Shown here: in pieces, positions 7,889 through 17,131 of the stretch
Layout: every line of letters begins with the position of its first letter
Position numbering within the stretch: the first letter of the stretch is position 1
Assembly: GCA_023384095.1 (NCBI GenBank)
Contig: JAHDXT010000011.1
Span: 1-64,000 of the forward strand
Reading direction: 5' to 3'
Source: Hyphomicrobiaceae bacterium
Lineage (GTDB): Bacteria > Pseudomonadota > Alphaproteobacteria > Rhizobiales > Hyphomicrobiaceae
DNA length: 64,000 bases
The notes under the pieces: model-generated
What the model saw: the letters and a program-made list of their open reading frames with translations, nothing else
Database searches by the model: none
Told to the model about the DNA's origin: nothing
Translations under genes and position numbers: made by a program

Positions 7889-10090
7889 TTGGAGGGCAAG
7901 AGGATCAACTCTGCATCGGGAAGCTCGCCGGGCGCCGGAATCGCGGGACCGGCGCCGCGACCGGCGACCAGCCGCAGCGCGGAGGCGACGGACGCGGCGC
8001 ACACCGGCGATCTGCTGACCGGCGCTCTGGGCCTCCAGCCGGGCGACCTCGTCGTTCACGCCGACCACGGCATCGGGCGCTTCGAGGGGCTCGCCACGAT
8101 CGATGCCGACGGCAGCCGCGACTTTTTCGCCCTCGCCTACCAGGACGGCAGGATTCTCGTCCCCGTCGAGACCGCCGACCTGCTGTCGCGCTACGGCACG
8201 GCGGAGACGGCGGTCCGGCTCGACCGCCTCGGCGGCAAGGCCTGGCGGAAGCGCAAGGGCCGGCTCGAGAAGCGCATCGGCATCATCGCGCGGCGGCTGA
8301 TCGGAATCGCGGCGGCGCGCGAGCTTGCGACGGCGCCCGTTCTGGCGGCTTCGCCGGCGGATTATGTGCGCTTCTGCGAGGGCTTCCCGCACAAGGAAAC
8401 GCCGGATCAGGCCGAGGCCATCGAGGCCGTGCTCGAGGACCTCGCCAGCGGCAAGCCCATGGACCGCCTGATCTGCGGCGACGTCGGCTCCGGCAAGACC
8501 GAGGTGGCGCTGCGCGCCGCCTTCCATGCCGCCATGACAGGCTGGCAGGTCGCGGTCGTGGCGCCGACGACCTTGCTCTCCCGCCAGCATACCGAGACGT
8601 TCGTCAGGCGCTTCGCCGGCTTCCCGGTGACGATCGCCCAGGCCTCGCGGCTGTCGGGCGGCAAGGGCCTCGCCGAAGCGAGAGCGGGGTTGCTGAAGGG
8701 CGACATCCGCCTCGTCATCGGCACCCATGCGCTGCTCACCGAGGCCGTCGCGTTCGCCAGGCTCGGTCTCATCATCGTCGACGAGGAGCAGCGGTTCGGC
8801 GTGCGCCACAAGGAGCGCCTGAAGCAGCTCCGCGAGGGCGTGCACGTGCTGACGCTCACCGCCACGCCCATCCCGCGCACGCTGCAGCTCGCGCTGTCGC
8901 TGGTGCGCTCGCTGTCGCTCATCGTCACGCCGCCCGCCGGCCGGCGGCCGGTGCGCACCGTGGTCTGCGATATGCAGCCTGCCCGCATCCGCAAGGCTTT
9001 GCTCGCCGAGAAGGAGCGCGGCGGCCAGAGCTTCTACGTCTGTCCGCGCATCTCGGATCTCGGGACCGTTGCCCCGATGCTCGCGCGCGATGTGCCCGAG
9101 GTGAGCGTCGTGAGCGCCCACGGGCGCATGTCCGCCGCCGAGCTCGATCGCGTCATGGAGGTCTTCCTCGCCCGGCAGGCCGACGTGCTGCTGTCGACGA
9201 CGATCATCGAATCCGGGCTCGACATCCCCTCCGTCAACACCATGATCGTGCACGACGCGCACCGGCTTGGCCTCGCCCAGCTCTACCAGATTCGGGGACG
9301 CATCGGACGCGCCGGCGTCGAGGCTCACGCCTGGCTGACGGTGCCGCCCGGCGCGGAGCTGACGCCGGGCGCCCGCCGGCGGCTCGAGGTGCTGGCGAGG
9401 CTCGATCCGGTGGGCGCCGGGTTCACCGTCGCCAGCCGCGACATGGACATCCGCGGCGCCGGCAACCTGCTGGGCGAGGAGCAGTCGGGCCACTTGAGGG
9501 ACGTCGGCTTCGACCTCTTCCAGACGATGCTGAAGCTGGCCGTCGAGGCGTTGCGCAAGGGCGAGCAGCCGGATCTGGATTTGTGGGCGCCGCGCATCTC
9601 GCTCGGGCTGCCGATCCGCATTCCCGACAGCTACATCTCGGACCCGGCAGAGCGCGCCGAGGTCTACTGGTCGATCGCCGGGCTCGCGACCGGGGAGCAG
9701 ATCGAGGCCTATGCCCGGGAGCTCGTGGCGGCCTACGGACCGCTGCCGCGCGGGGCGCGCCGCGTGCTGATGCTGCTGCGGCTGAAGCAGATGTGCCGCG
9801 AAGCCCGTGTCGCCGAGGTCGTCGCCGGTCCGAAGGGTGCCGTCCTCACGCTGCGGCCCGGCACGGCCGCGCCGCGCCGCCTGCCGAAGCTGCGCGGCCT
9901 CGCCGGACCGCTGCGATGGCGCGCAGGCCCTCAACTCGTCGTTTCGGCCCGCTGGGAGGAGCCGAGAAGGCGGCTCGCGGGCCTCGCCAGCATCCTGCGC
10001 GTCCTGGCCCGCGCGCTGGCCACAGCCCCGGACGAGCGGACGGCAGTTCAGCAAAGCCTCAAGAGACCAGCTCGCCGACTTGCGTGTTGA
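7889..10090 (+). CDS. Short Mfd-like translocase lacking the UvrB-homology half
   Basis: Superfamily 2 DNA translocase closely resembling the C-terminal two thirds of transcription-repair coupling factor Mfd. An RNA polymerase-interacting (CarD/RID) domain lies at about residues 45-110 (GDLVVHADHGIGRFEG), then Walker A GDVGSGKT (197-204), DEEQ (298-301), TATPIPRTLQL, STTIIESGLDIPSVN, QIRGRIGRAG and a TRCF C-terminal domain. Mfd is usually about 1,150 residues; this is about 733. The UvrB-like region that recruits UvrA is absent, and the DNA where it would lie encodes sitA on the other strand. No ATG occurs before the RID; I chose the TTG at 7889, but the start is uncertain (GTG at 7787 is an alternative). 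Its 3' end overlaps the convergent dynamin-like gene by 32 bases. Confidence 0.8.
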   Translation: MEGKRINSASGSSPGAGIAGPAPRPATSRSAEATDAAHTGDLLTGALGLQPGDLVVHADHGIGRFEGLATIDADGSRDFFALAYQDGRILVPVETADLLSRYGTAETAVRLDRLGGKAWRKRKGRLEKRIGIIARRLIGIAAARELATAPVLAASPADYVRFCEGFPHKETPDQAEAIEAVLEDLASGKPMDRLICGDVGSGKTEVALRAAFHAAMTGWQVAVVAPTTLLSRQHTETFVRRFAGFPVTIAQASRLSGGKGLAEARAGLLKGDIRLVIGTHALLTEAVAFARLGLIIVDEEQRFGVRHKERLKQLREGVHVLTLTATPIPRTLQLALSLVRSLSLIVTPPAGRRPVRTVVCDMQPARIRKALLAEKERGGQSFYVCPRISDLGTVAPMLARDVPEVSVVSAHGRMSAAELDRVMEVFLARQADVLLSTTIIESGLDIPSVNTMIVHDAHRLGLAQLYQIRGRIGRAGVEAHAWLTVPPGAELTPGARRRLEVLARLDPVGAGFTVASRDMDIRGAGNLLGEEQSGHLRDVGFDLFQTMLKLAVEALRKGEQPDLDLWAPRISLGLPIRIPDSYISDPAERAEVYWSIAGLATGEQIEAYARELVAAYGPLPRGARRVLMLLRLKQMCREARVAEVVAGPKGAVLTLRPGTAAPRRLPKLRGLAGPLRWRAGPQLVVSARWEEPRRRLAGLASILRVLARALATAPDERTAVQQSLKRPARRLAC

Positions 10091-12326
10091 TGTCGGCGAG
10101 GCGCCGGCTCAGGGCCTCGGCGACGGCCACCCGCTCCCGCAGGGAGTGAAGGCGCTCCGCCTGGGTCAGCTCCTCGCGCGGACGCATGTCGCGCGCGTCG
10201 AGCAGCACCTTGGCACGGGCGATATGGGCCTCGCTCTGGCTCCGCAGCGCATCTATGACGGCGACCGAGATCGCCGTCGAGCGCTCGGAAAGGTCGGCCG
10301 CTTCCCGCTGCAGCTCGGCGCTCGCCAGCCGGATGACCTCGTCGATCGCTGGCATGAACTCCTCGATTAGCATGCGCTCCAGCTCGCTAGCGTGCTCGGC
10401 AGGGGTGCGGCTGCGGGCCCAGCCGATGAGCGAGCCTGGCGTGGCGAGGTCGAGCGCGATCGAGTCCTCGATCGGCACGCGCACGGTCGTTGCGCCGAGC
10501 CGGGGGACCGGAGCCTCCGGCAGCTCGATCCCGGGAGAGCGGCGCAGCATGGTCTCTCGCAGGGCGGGGAAGACATTGAAGGCGCAGCCTGCGAGCCGCT
10601 CCTGAACAGCCCTTCGGGCGGCCTCCAGCTCAGCCTCGACCAGCAGGCGCAGCGACGTCGTCTCGCAGCGCCAGTGGCGGCGCGCCCGCCCCTGCTCCAG
10701 CGCCTCGACAAGCCCGTTTCCCTCGCGGCAGGCATAGTCCTCGAGAATCTCGGCAAGCCCCTCGTAGAGCCGGGTCCGCTGCTCGGCGACGGTCTCGTTC
10801 AGCAGCTTCTGCAGGCCCGCCAGGTTGCGCTCGAGCTCCGCGGCGACCGACTGGATCCGCACCAGCTCGCCCTGGACCTGCTTGAGCTCGCGGTCGGCCT
10901 CCGCGGTGTCCTCGGCGCCGCCCTCCGAGGCGATGGCGAGCCTGACCATCTCCTCGCGCACGTTGGCTTCGTTGACTTGCGACAGCTCCGCGAAGTAGGC
11001 GGCGATCTGGCGGATCAGGTGTGCGCCGTGGCTGCGCAGCAGAAGGCCCGTCAGCTCGCGCCTGAGCTCCGGATAGCCCGAGCAGACCGCCAGCGTGCGC
11101 GCGAGCTGGACCGTCGACAGGTCCTCTACCGGCGCGGCCGGCCCGCTGCTCTTGACCTCGACCGGCCGCAGTGCGCCCTTGTGCCTGGCGTAGGCCAGCA
11201 GCGCCGGCGTCAACGTCTCGCGCACGCCGGCCTCATCGGGAGCGAGCGCCTGGGCTGCCCACCGGGCACTGCCCGCGATCACGGGGATATCGAGCGAGGG
11301 GAACTCGCGTACGAGGGCCTGGCGCACGTGCGCGACCAGGCTTCGGACCTCGCCGGCAGGGTCGCGCAGCTCGTCGACGTGGTCGATGAAGACGAGGATG
11401 CGCTCCCTGTGCAGCTCGCGCAGGATGCGCAGCGTGGCCAGCTCTGCCGTCGCCAGCGGCTGGCGCGCGCTCAACACGACGACGTAGAGATCGGCCGGCT
11501 CCAGGAGCTGGCGGGTGATCTCGTCGCGGACGAGGAAGGGATCGTTGATGCCGGGCGTGGCGATGATCGATGCCGGAAACTTGAACGGTCCGCTGGGGAA
11601 ATAGAGGTCGGCGGAGCGCGTCAGGTCCGAGTACTGGCCCGGTCCGTCGGAAGCGTCCGCGGCACTGCTGCCTGGGCAGACATAGCGGGCGAGTGTGTCC
11701 CTGGAGACCGTCTCGTAGGTGTGCCTGGCCCCCAGCACGGCCTCGAAGCCGTCCCCCAGGCGCTGCTCCGCGCGCTTGCGCATGGCGTCGAGATGACGGC
11801 CCAGCAGGTCGGGCTCGAACCCCGGCACGAGCTGTCCCGTCAGCTCCCTGATCCGGCCGGCGCCGGCGGCGAGACGGCTCCAGTCGTCGTCCTCGAAGAG
11901 CTGGAACTCGGCAGCCAGCCCGGACGGGGCGGCCGCCGAGCCGAAGTGCAGCCTGATGACGGCTGTCGCCCACGGGCTCGGCTCGGCCGGGAGCAGCGCC
12001 GGCTGCTGGATCAGGGCACCCACGAAGGTGCTCTGGCGGGACTTCACCTGCCCGATCACCGCCATTCGGCAGATCTGGTGCTCCAGCACCCGCAGGGCGT
12101 CCCGGACGAAGGCCGCGCCGGGATCGGCCAGCAGCCCCGCCAGGCGCTCGCCATGGCGCATGAGATCGGCCCGAATCTCCTCCAGGGCAGCCCCGATCGG
12201 CTCCTCGTCGGCCTGGGCCGGCAGCAAGGCGACCGGCTGCGCGAGCAGCTCAGTGCGCGGCTCCGACGCCGGCGTTCGCGGCTCCTCCACGGCGATCGGC
12301 TGAGGCAGTACCCGGATGTTCGTCAT
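10059..12326 (-). CDS. Dynamin-like protein with degenerate GTPase motifs
   Basis: A 755-residue protein with the layout of bacterial dynamin-like large GTPases: an N-terminal G-domain (about 85-420), then long helical and coiled-coil stretches (about 530-600) and a helical C-terminal part. Every nucleotide-binding motif is altered. The P-loop reads GQVKSRQST (92-100), with Arg97 and Gln98 replacing the Gly-Lys of GKS; the G3 motif is ATPG (from 256) instead of DTPG; the G4 position reads DHVD. It may therefore not hydrolyse GTP. The frame opens at 12530, but I start at the ATG at 12326 after GAGGGGCGGAG. No transmembrane segment is evident. It could act in membrane remodelling or as a scaffold; the role is unknown. 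Confidence 0.72.
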   Translation of the reverse strand: MTNIRVLPQPIAVEEPRTPASEPRTELLAQPVALLPAQADEEPIGAALEEIRADLMRHGERLAGLLADPGAAFVRDALRVLEHQICRMAVIGQVKSRQSTFVGALIQQPALLPAEPSPWATAVIRLHFGSAAAPSGLAAEFQLFEDDDWSRLAAGAGRIRELTGQLVPGFEPDLLGRHLDAMRKRAEQRLGDGFEAVLGARHTYETVSRDTLARYVCPGSSAADASDGPGQYSDLTRSADLYFPSGPFKFPASIIATPGINDPFLVRDEITRQLLEPADLYVVVLSARQPLATAELATLRILRELHRERILVFIDHVDELRDPAGEVRSLVAHVRQALVREFPSLDIPVIAGSARWAAQALAPDEAGVRETLTPALLAYARHKGALRPVEVKSSGPAAPVEDLSTVQLARTLAVCSGYPELRRELTGLLLRSHGAHLIRQIAAYFAELSQVNEANVREEMVRLAIASEGGAEDTAEADRELKQVQGELVRIQSVAAELERNLAGLQKLLNETVAEQRTRLYEGLAEILEDYACREGNGLVEALEQGRARRHWRCETTSLRLLVEAELEAARRAVQERLAGCAFNVFPALRETMLRRSPGIELPEAPVPRLGATTVRVPIEDSIALDLATPGSLIGWARSRTPAEHASELERMLIEEFMPAIDEVIRLASAELQREAADLSERSTAISVAVIDALRSQSEAHIARAKVLLDARDMRPREELTQAERLHSLRERVAVAEALSRRLADINTQVGELVS

Positions 12327-12752
12327 TCTGCTCCGCCCCTCTTTTCTGACGCGGCCATGCGCCCCGCAGCGCATGGCCCCGGTGCCGGCTATTGCGGCCG
12401 TTTGCAGTTCGCCAGCGCCTCGCGCGCAGCGCTGCGTGACTGGGAATGCTCGTGAGATCGAAAGTGAGAGCGCCCGGCTCGGGGCTCGGCGCCCTGGTTG
12501 GCCGCATCCGCAGCAATGGCGGACTGACAACGGCCGACGGCACAGGGCTCTGACTCATACAAACGCCATTCCCGGACGAAACTGGTCGAGACGGTCAACT
12601 CGACATTGCCGACTGTCCCTCGTTGGGATCGGTTACGCGTGACGTTGTTAATGTTGCGTTAATTGTGGCATCGGCATGGAGGCCGGCTACAAAACCTTGC
12701 GACGTCGGACGAACGACGTGTGTCCGCCGCCCCTTCGAGCCCACGCCTGCGA
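12327..12752. other. 426-base gap upstream of the dynamin-like gene
   Basis: No convincing gene lies here: the short minus-strand frames inside it lack ribosome sites and recognisable content. It carries the candidate CtrA box at 12647-12662 in an AT-richer patch. The downstream side runs into the 3' end of hutF. Confidence 0.5.
12647..12662 (-). promoter_or_regulatory. Candidate CtrA-binding site
   Basis: Read on the minus strand the bases are TTAA-CGCAACA-TTAAC, an exact match to the full CtrA consensus TTAA-N7-TTAAC. CtrA is the cell-cycle master regulator of alphaproteobacteria. Eight or nine fixed A/T-rich positions are unlikely by chance in DNA this GC-rich. The nearest gene reading away from it is the dynamin-like gene, whose start is about 320 bases downstream, so a long leader or an unseen short transcript would be needed. 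Confidence 0.45.
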
Positions 12753-14120
12753 TCAGGCGAGCACCCGGCGCAATGCCGCCTTGAAGCCTGAGACGGCGAC
12801 ATCCCGCGCGACGTGCCGGCCGTCCCTTACGACGTGGACGCCCGAGACCCAAACGTCGCGCACTGGCGAGTCCGCCGCCGCGAAAATCCAGCCGTCGAGC
12901 ACCGCATCCCCTTCCCTGCAGTCGAGCGCGGGGTGCGTGTCGTCGAGCGCCAGGAAGTCGGCCCGGCAGCCGGGCGCTATGGCCCCGACGACCCGGCCCG
13001 ATGCCTGCCTGCCGCCGGCGAGCGTTGCGTCGATGAGTGCGCGGCCGACCGACTCTCCCGGCTCGCCGAGGCGGTTGCGCCGACGCTCGGCGAGGCGCTG
13101 GCTGTATTCCAGCGCGCACAGCTCGCCTGCGGCGTTGATGCGGATGTTGGAGTCCGTGCCGATGCCGAAGCGGCCTCCGGCGCGGCTGTATAGGGTCGTC
13201 GGACCGATGCCGTCGCCCAGGTTCGCCTCGGTGATCGGACAGAGCCCCGCCACCGCGCCGCTTTCCGCCAGCCGCCGCGTCTCGTCCTCGGTCATGTGCG
13301 TCGCATGGACGATGCACCAGCGCGGTCCGATGTCCATCTCGTCCAGCAGCCACTCGACGGGACGCCGCCCCGACCAGGCGAGGCAGTCGATCACCTCCCT
13401 CTCCTGCTCCGCCGCGTGAATATGGATCGGACCGTCGGTCGCGAGTCCGACGGCATGGCTCAGGTCTGCTGGCGTCATGGCGCGCAGGGAATGCGGCGCC
13501 ACGCCCAGTACGGTCCCCGGCAGCGGCTCCAAGGCCTGCGCCGACGCCTCGAGGAGCCGCGCGAAGCGGTCCGGATCGTTGAGGAAGCGGCGCTGGCCCG
13601 GAACCGGCGCGGCGCCTGCGAAGTTGCTCCAGCGATAGTAGACGGGCAGCAGCGTCAGGCCGATCCCCGCCATGTCGGCGGCGGCCGCGATGCGGACCGC
13701 CATCTCGGCGATGTCGGCATAGGGCGTACCGGACGGGGCGTGATGCAGGTAGTGGAACTCGACGCAGGTCGTGAAGCCGGCCTCCACCATCTCGACGTAG
13801 GCCAGCGCCGCAATCGCCTCGACGTCCTCGGGGTCGAGCCGGTCGAGGAAGCGGTACATCACCTCCCGCCACGTCCAGAAGCTGTCCTCGCCGCCGGCTG
13901 CGCGCTCCGCAAGACCCGCCATGCCACGCTGGAAGGCATGGCTGTGCAGATTGATCTGTCCGGGAAGCGTCACCCCTCGCTGCCGCCGAGCGCCACCGGC
14001 CGGCCCGGCCCGCGGCGCCACCTCCGTGATCACGCCATCCTGAAAACGGACGAGCACGTCCTCCGCCCAGCCCTCGGGGAGGAGCGCACGTTCAAGCACG
14101 AGCTGCTGCATCGCCGGCAT
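12753..14120 (-). CDS. hutF: Formimidoylglutamate deiminase HutF
   Basis: Cytoplasmic amidohydrolase that converts N-formimidoyl-L-glutamate to N-formyl-L-glutamate and ammonia, in the five-step histidine degradation route. I start at the ATG at 14120 (MPAMQQ), directly after GGAGAACGGA, giving 455 residues, the normal length. Metal ligands are visible in [11 protein letters not shown] (His59, His61); further landmarks are [19 protein letters not shown] and FGIGTDSNI. It is divergent from hutI, with 88 bases between them for both promoters. Chlorohydrolase-type relatives (guanine deaminase) are less likely given the hut genes beside it. Confidence 0.93.
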   Translation of the reverse strand: MPAMQQLVLERALLPEGWAEDVLVRFQDGVITEVAPRAGPAGGARRQRGVTLPGQINLHSHAFQRGMAGLAERAAGGEDSFWTWREVMYRFLDRLDPEDVEAIAALAYVEMVEAGFTTCVEFHYLHHAPSGTPYADIAEMAVRIAAAADMAGIGLTLLPVYYRWSNFAGAAPVPGQRRFLNDPDRFARLLEASAQALEPLPGTVLGVAPHSLRAMTPADLSHAVGLATDGPIHIHAAEQEREVIDCLAWSGRRPVEWLLDEMDIGPRWCIVHATHMTEDETRRLAESGAVAGLCPITEANLGDGIGPTTLYSRAGGRFGIGTDSNIRINAAGELCALEYSQRLAERRRNRLGEPGESVGRALIDATLAGGRQASGRVVGAIAPGCRADFLALDDTHPALDCREGDAVLDGWIFAAADSPVRDVWVSGVHVVRDGRHVARDVAVSGFKAALRRVLA

Positions 14121-14208
14121 TCCGTTCTCCGCTTGCCTATGGCCAGGATCGTGCGACATCTATGACGTCCAGGCCCCTGCTGTCGGCTCGAACAACGAGA
14201 GGCGTAAC

Positions 14209-15432
14209 ATGGGAGGCGCAACGGCGACATGCGATCGGCTCTGGACCAACGCGCGGCTCGCGACGCTCGTTGCAGGCCAGGGCACTTATGGCCGGATCGA
14301 GGATGGCGCGGTCGCCGCCAGGGACGGCCGCGTCGCCTATGCCGGGCCGCGCGCCGATCTGCCGTCGGATCTGTCGCCGCGTGAGACCATCGACTGCGCC
14401 GGGCGCTGGATCACGCCGGGGCTGATCGACTGCCACACGCACCTCGTCTACGCCGGCAACCGCGCCCGGGAGTTCGAGATGCGCCTCAAGGGCGCGAGCT
14501 ATGCCGAGATCGCGCGTGCGGGAGGCGGCATCCTCTCCACTGTCGCCGCCACCCGTGCCGCCGGCGAGGACGATCTGGTCAGGGCCGCGCTGCCACGCCT
14601 CGACGCGCTGATCGCCGAAGGCGTCACCACCATCGAGATCAAGTCGGGCTACGGACTGGAGCTCGAGACCGAGCGGCGCCAGCTCGCAGCCGCGCGCCGG
14701 CTCGGACGGATACGCGCACTGGACGTGGTCACGACCTTTCTCGGCGCTCACGCCCTGCCGCCGGAGGCAGAAGGCGACAAGGCGGCCTACATCGACCGTG
14801 TCTGCCGCGAGATGATTCCGGCCATCGCCGCGGACGGCCTCGCCGACGCGGTGGACGGCTTCTGCGAGGGGATCGCGTTCTCGCCGGACGAGATCGCCCG
14901 CGTGTTCGATGCCGCCAAGGCGGCGGGGCTGCCGGTCAAGCTGCACGCCGAGCAGCTTTCGAACAGCGGCGGCGCCGGGCTCGCCGCCCGCTACGGCGCG
15001 CTGTCCGCCGACCACCTCGAATATCTCGACGAGCCCGGCGCAGCCGCCATGGCCGACGCCGGAACGGCCGCCGTGCTGCTGCCGGGCGCCTTCTACTTCA
15101 TCCGCGAGACGCAAACCCCGCCCGTCGACCTGCTGCGCCGCTACAAGGTGCCGATCGCGCTCGCTACCGACTGCAACCCCGGCACCTCGCCGCTGACCTC
15201 CCTGCTGCTGACGATGAACATGGGCGCCACGCTGTTCCGGCTGACCGTCGAGGAGTGCCTGGCCGGCGTCACGCGCGAGGCGGCGCGCGCCCTCGGCCGC
15301 CTCGACCGGGTCGGCACGCTCGAGGCGGGAAAATGGTGCGATCTCGCGATCTGGGACATCGACGACCCTGCCGAGCTCGTCTACCGTATCGGCTTCAACC
15401 CGCTTTGCGCGCGCGTGTGGAGAGGCCGATGA
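14209..15432 (+). CDS. hutI: Imidazolonepropionase HutI
   Basis: Cytoplasmic amidohydrolase opening 4-imidazolone-5-propanoate to N-formimidoyl-glutamate, the third step of histidine degradation. The 407-residue length fits. Metal-binding [15 protein letters not shown] lies near residues 74-88, with [23 protein letters not shown] and [10 protein letters not shown] downstream, all HutI hallmarks. A GAGAGG ribosome site precedes the ATG. Its stop overlaps the hutH start (ATGA), indicating translational coupling. No repressor gene (hutC) is nearby and I see no palindrome in the 88-base promoter region. Confidence 0.95.
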   Translation: MGGATATCDRLWTNARLATLVAGQGTYGRIEDGAVAARDGRVAYAGPRADLPSDLSPRETIDCAGRWITPGLIDCHTHLVYAGNRAREFEMRLKGASYAEIARAGGGILSTVAATRAAGEDDLVRAALPRLDALIAEGVTTIEIKSGYGLELETERRQLAAARRLGRIRALDVVTTFLGAHALPPEAEGDKAAYIDRVCREMIPAIAADGLADAVDGFCEGIAFSPDEIARVFDAAKAAGLPVKLHAEQLSNSGGAGLAARYGALSADHLEYLDEPGAAAMADAGTAAVLLPGAFYFIRETQTPPVDLLRRYKVPIALATDCNPGTSPLTSLLLTMNMGATLFRLTVEECLAGVTREAARALGRLDRVGTLEAGKWCDLAIWDIDDPAELVYRIGFNPLCARVWRGR

Positions 15433-16961
15433 CGGCGGTGGCGGTCGGCTCGGGCGACGTAGCTCTCGACGGCTGGCGCCGGATCTATCGCGGCGCCGGC
15501 GTCCGCCTCCATCCCGACTGCCTGCAGCACATCGCGGCGAGCGCCGAGGCGGTGGCGGCCATCGTCGCCCGGGGTGAGCCGGTCTATGGCATCAACACCG
15601 GGTTCGGCAAGCTCGCGACGGTCCGCATAGAGGCCGGCGATCTCGAAGCCCTGCAGCGCAATCTCGTGCTGTCGCACGCGGCCGGCGTCGGCGAGCCGAT
15701 GCCGCGGCAGATCGTGCGGCTGATGATGGCGTTGAAGCTGGCGAGCCTCGGCCAGGGCGCGTCCGGCGTACGACCCTCGACGGTGGCGCTGCTGGAGGCG
15801 ATCATCCAGCGCGGGTTGACTCCGGTGGTGCCGTCGCAAGGCTCCGTCGGCGCCTCGGGCGACCTCGCGCCGCTGGCCCACATGGCTGCGGCGATGATCG
15901 GCGTAGGCGAGATCGAGACGGCCGAGGGCCGTCTCGCCGCGAGCGCGGCGCTCCGGCAGCACGGGCTCGAGCCGGTGGCGCTCGGGCCGAAGGAGGGGCT
16001 TGCGCTGCTCAACGGCACCCAGTTCTCGACCGCCTACGCTCTGGCGGGCCTGATCGAGGCGGAGAGCCTGTTCCGCACCGCCCTCGTCACGGGCGCTCTC
16101 TCGACCGACGCCGCCCGCGGATCGGACGCGCCGTTCGACGCGCGCATCCACGAGCTGCGCCGCCACCGCGGTCAGATCGAGGCGGCCGCAGCGCTGCGGC
16201 GTCTGATGGCGGGCAGCGCCATCCGTGCCTCCCACCTGACCGGCGACAAGCGTGTGCAGGACCCCTACTGTCTGCGCTGCCAGCCGCAGGTGATGGGCGC
16301 GGTGCTCGACCTGCTGCGCCATGCGTCCGAGACGCTCGTTTCGGAAGCCAACGGCGTCACCGACAACCCGCTCATCTTCGCGCAGCCGGGCGAGGCGGTG
16401 TCCGGCGGCAACTTCCACGGCGAGCCCGTCGCCTTCGCCGCCGACATCATCGCCATGGCGGTCTGCGAGATCGGCTCGCTGGCGGAACGGCGCATCGCCA
16501 TGCTGGTCGATCCGGCGCTCTCCGGCCTGCCGGCGTTCCTCAGCCCGCATCCGGGGCTCAACTCCGGTTTCATGATCCCGCAGGTGACGGCCGCGGCGCT
16601 GGTGGCCGAGAACCGGCAGCGGGCGCATCCGGCCAGCGTCGACACCATCCCGACCTCGGCCAACCAGGAGGACCACGTCTCGATGTCGGCCCACGGCGCG
16701 CGGCGGCTGCTGCCGATGACTGGGAACCTCGCCAACATCGTCGCCATCGAGCTCATCGCCGCCGCACAGGGCTGCGACTTCCACCGTCCGCTCACCTCGA
16801 GCCCGCCGCTCGAGCGCGTCCGCGAGCGGCTCCGCGCCGACGTGCCTCCGCTCGCCGAGGACCGCCACCTGGCACCCGACATCGCCGCAGCCGCAGCGCT
16901 CGTCCAAGGCGGTGCGATCATCGAAGCTCCGGGATCGGAGGTGCTGCCGCGGGTGAGCTGA
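15429..16961 (+). CDS. hutH: Histidine ammonia-lyase HutH
   Basis: Deaminates L-histidine to urocanate, the first step of the pathway. The product is 510 residues, normal for HutH. The tripeptide forming the MIO electrophile is visible as Ala142-Ser143-Gly144 in [12 protein letters not shown], and [10 protein letters not shown], the early landmark, lies near residue 52. [14 protein letters not shown] and [10 protein letters not shown]-like segments in the C-terminal half agree. The larger open frame begins at 15255, but the ATG overlapping the hutI stop is chosen because it gives the family N-terminus. Confidence 0.95.
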   Translation: MTAVAVGSGDVALDGWRRIYRGAGVRLHPDCLQHIAASAEAVAAIVARGEPVYGINTGFGKLATVRIEAGDLEALQRNLVLSHAAGVGEPMPRQIVRLMMALKLASLGQGASGVRPSTVALLEAIIQRGLTPVVPSQGSVGASGDLAPLAHMAAAMIGVGEIETAEGRLAASAALRQHGLEPVALGPKEGLALLNGTQFSTAYALAGLIEAESLFRTALVTGALSTDAARGSDAPFDARIHELRRHRGQIEAAAALRRLMAGSAIRASHLTGDKRVQDPYCLRCQPQVMGAVLDLLRHASETLVSEANGVTDNPLIFAQPGEAVSGGNFHGEPVAFAADIIAMAVCEIGSLAERRIAMLVDPALSGLPAFLSPHPGLNSGFMIPQVTAAALVAENRQRAHPASVDTIPTSANQEDHVSMSAHGARRLLPMTGNLANIVAIELIAAAQGCDFHRPLTSSPPLERVRERLRADVPPLAEDRHLAPDIAAAAALVQGGAIIEAPGSEVLPRVS

Positions 16962-16990
16962 GCAGATCGGGGCGACGAGCGCCACACCAA

Positions 16991-17109
16991 CTCCCCTCCC
17001 CCTTGCGGGGAGGGGCTGGGGTGGGGGTGCCTGAACGCTGACGTCTGGGCTCGTGGCTCCACCCCACCCGCGCGCCTTCGGCGCGCCCCCTCCCCGTCAA
17101 GGGGAGGGC
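16991..17109 (-). repeat. Dispersed palindromic repeat, family 1, copy B
   Basis: Inverted relative to copy A: it runs from a CCCCTCCCCC/GGGGAGGGG hairpin and a G-run through a variable centre to CCACCCCACCCGCGC, a GCGCCTTCGGCGC hairpin and CCCTCCCC/GGGGAGGG. It fills the gap between hutH and hutU, so the hut transcript would have to pass through it. Five bases after its end begins the region with the hutU ribosome site. Confidence 0.8.
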
Positions 17110-17131
17110 AACGAAGGACAGGAGATCGCCA

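Noticed and set aside
6776-10054. Minus-strand frame joining sitA to about 750 extra N-terminal residues
   Set aside because: The extra part is antisense to the Mfd-like gene. sitA has its own ribosome site, signal peptide and operator at 7747-7783.
7798-10149. ATG-started frame overlapping the Mfd-like gene in another register
   Set aside because: It has a tempting ATG at 7798, but its translation is Arg-rich noise and all helicase motifs are in the other frame.
12389-12598. A possible 69-codon minus-strand gene upstream of the dynamin-like gene
   Set aside because: No ribosome site, starts with TTG, and shows no hydrophobic pattern or motif.
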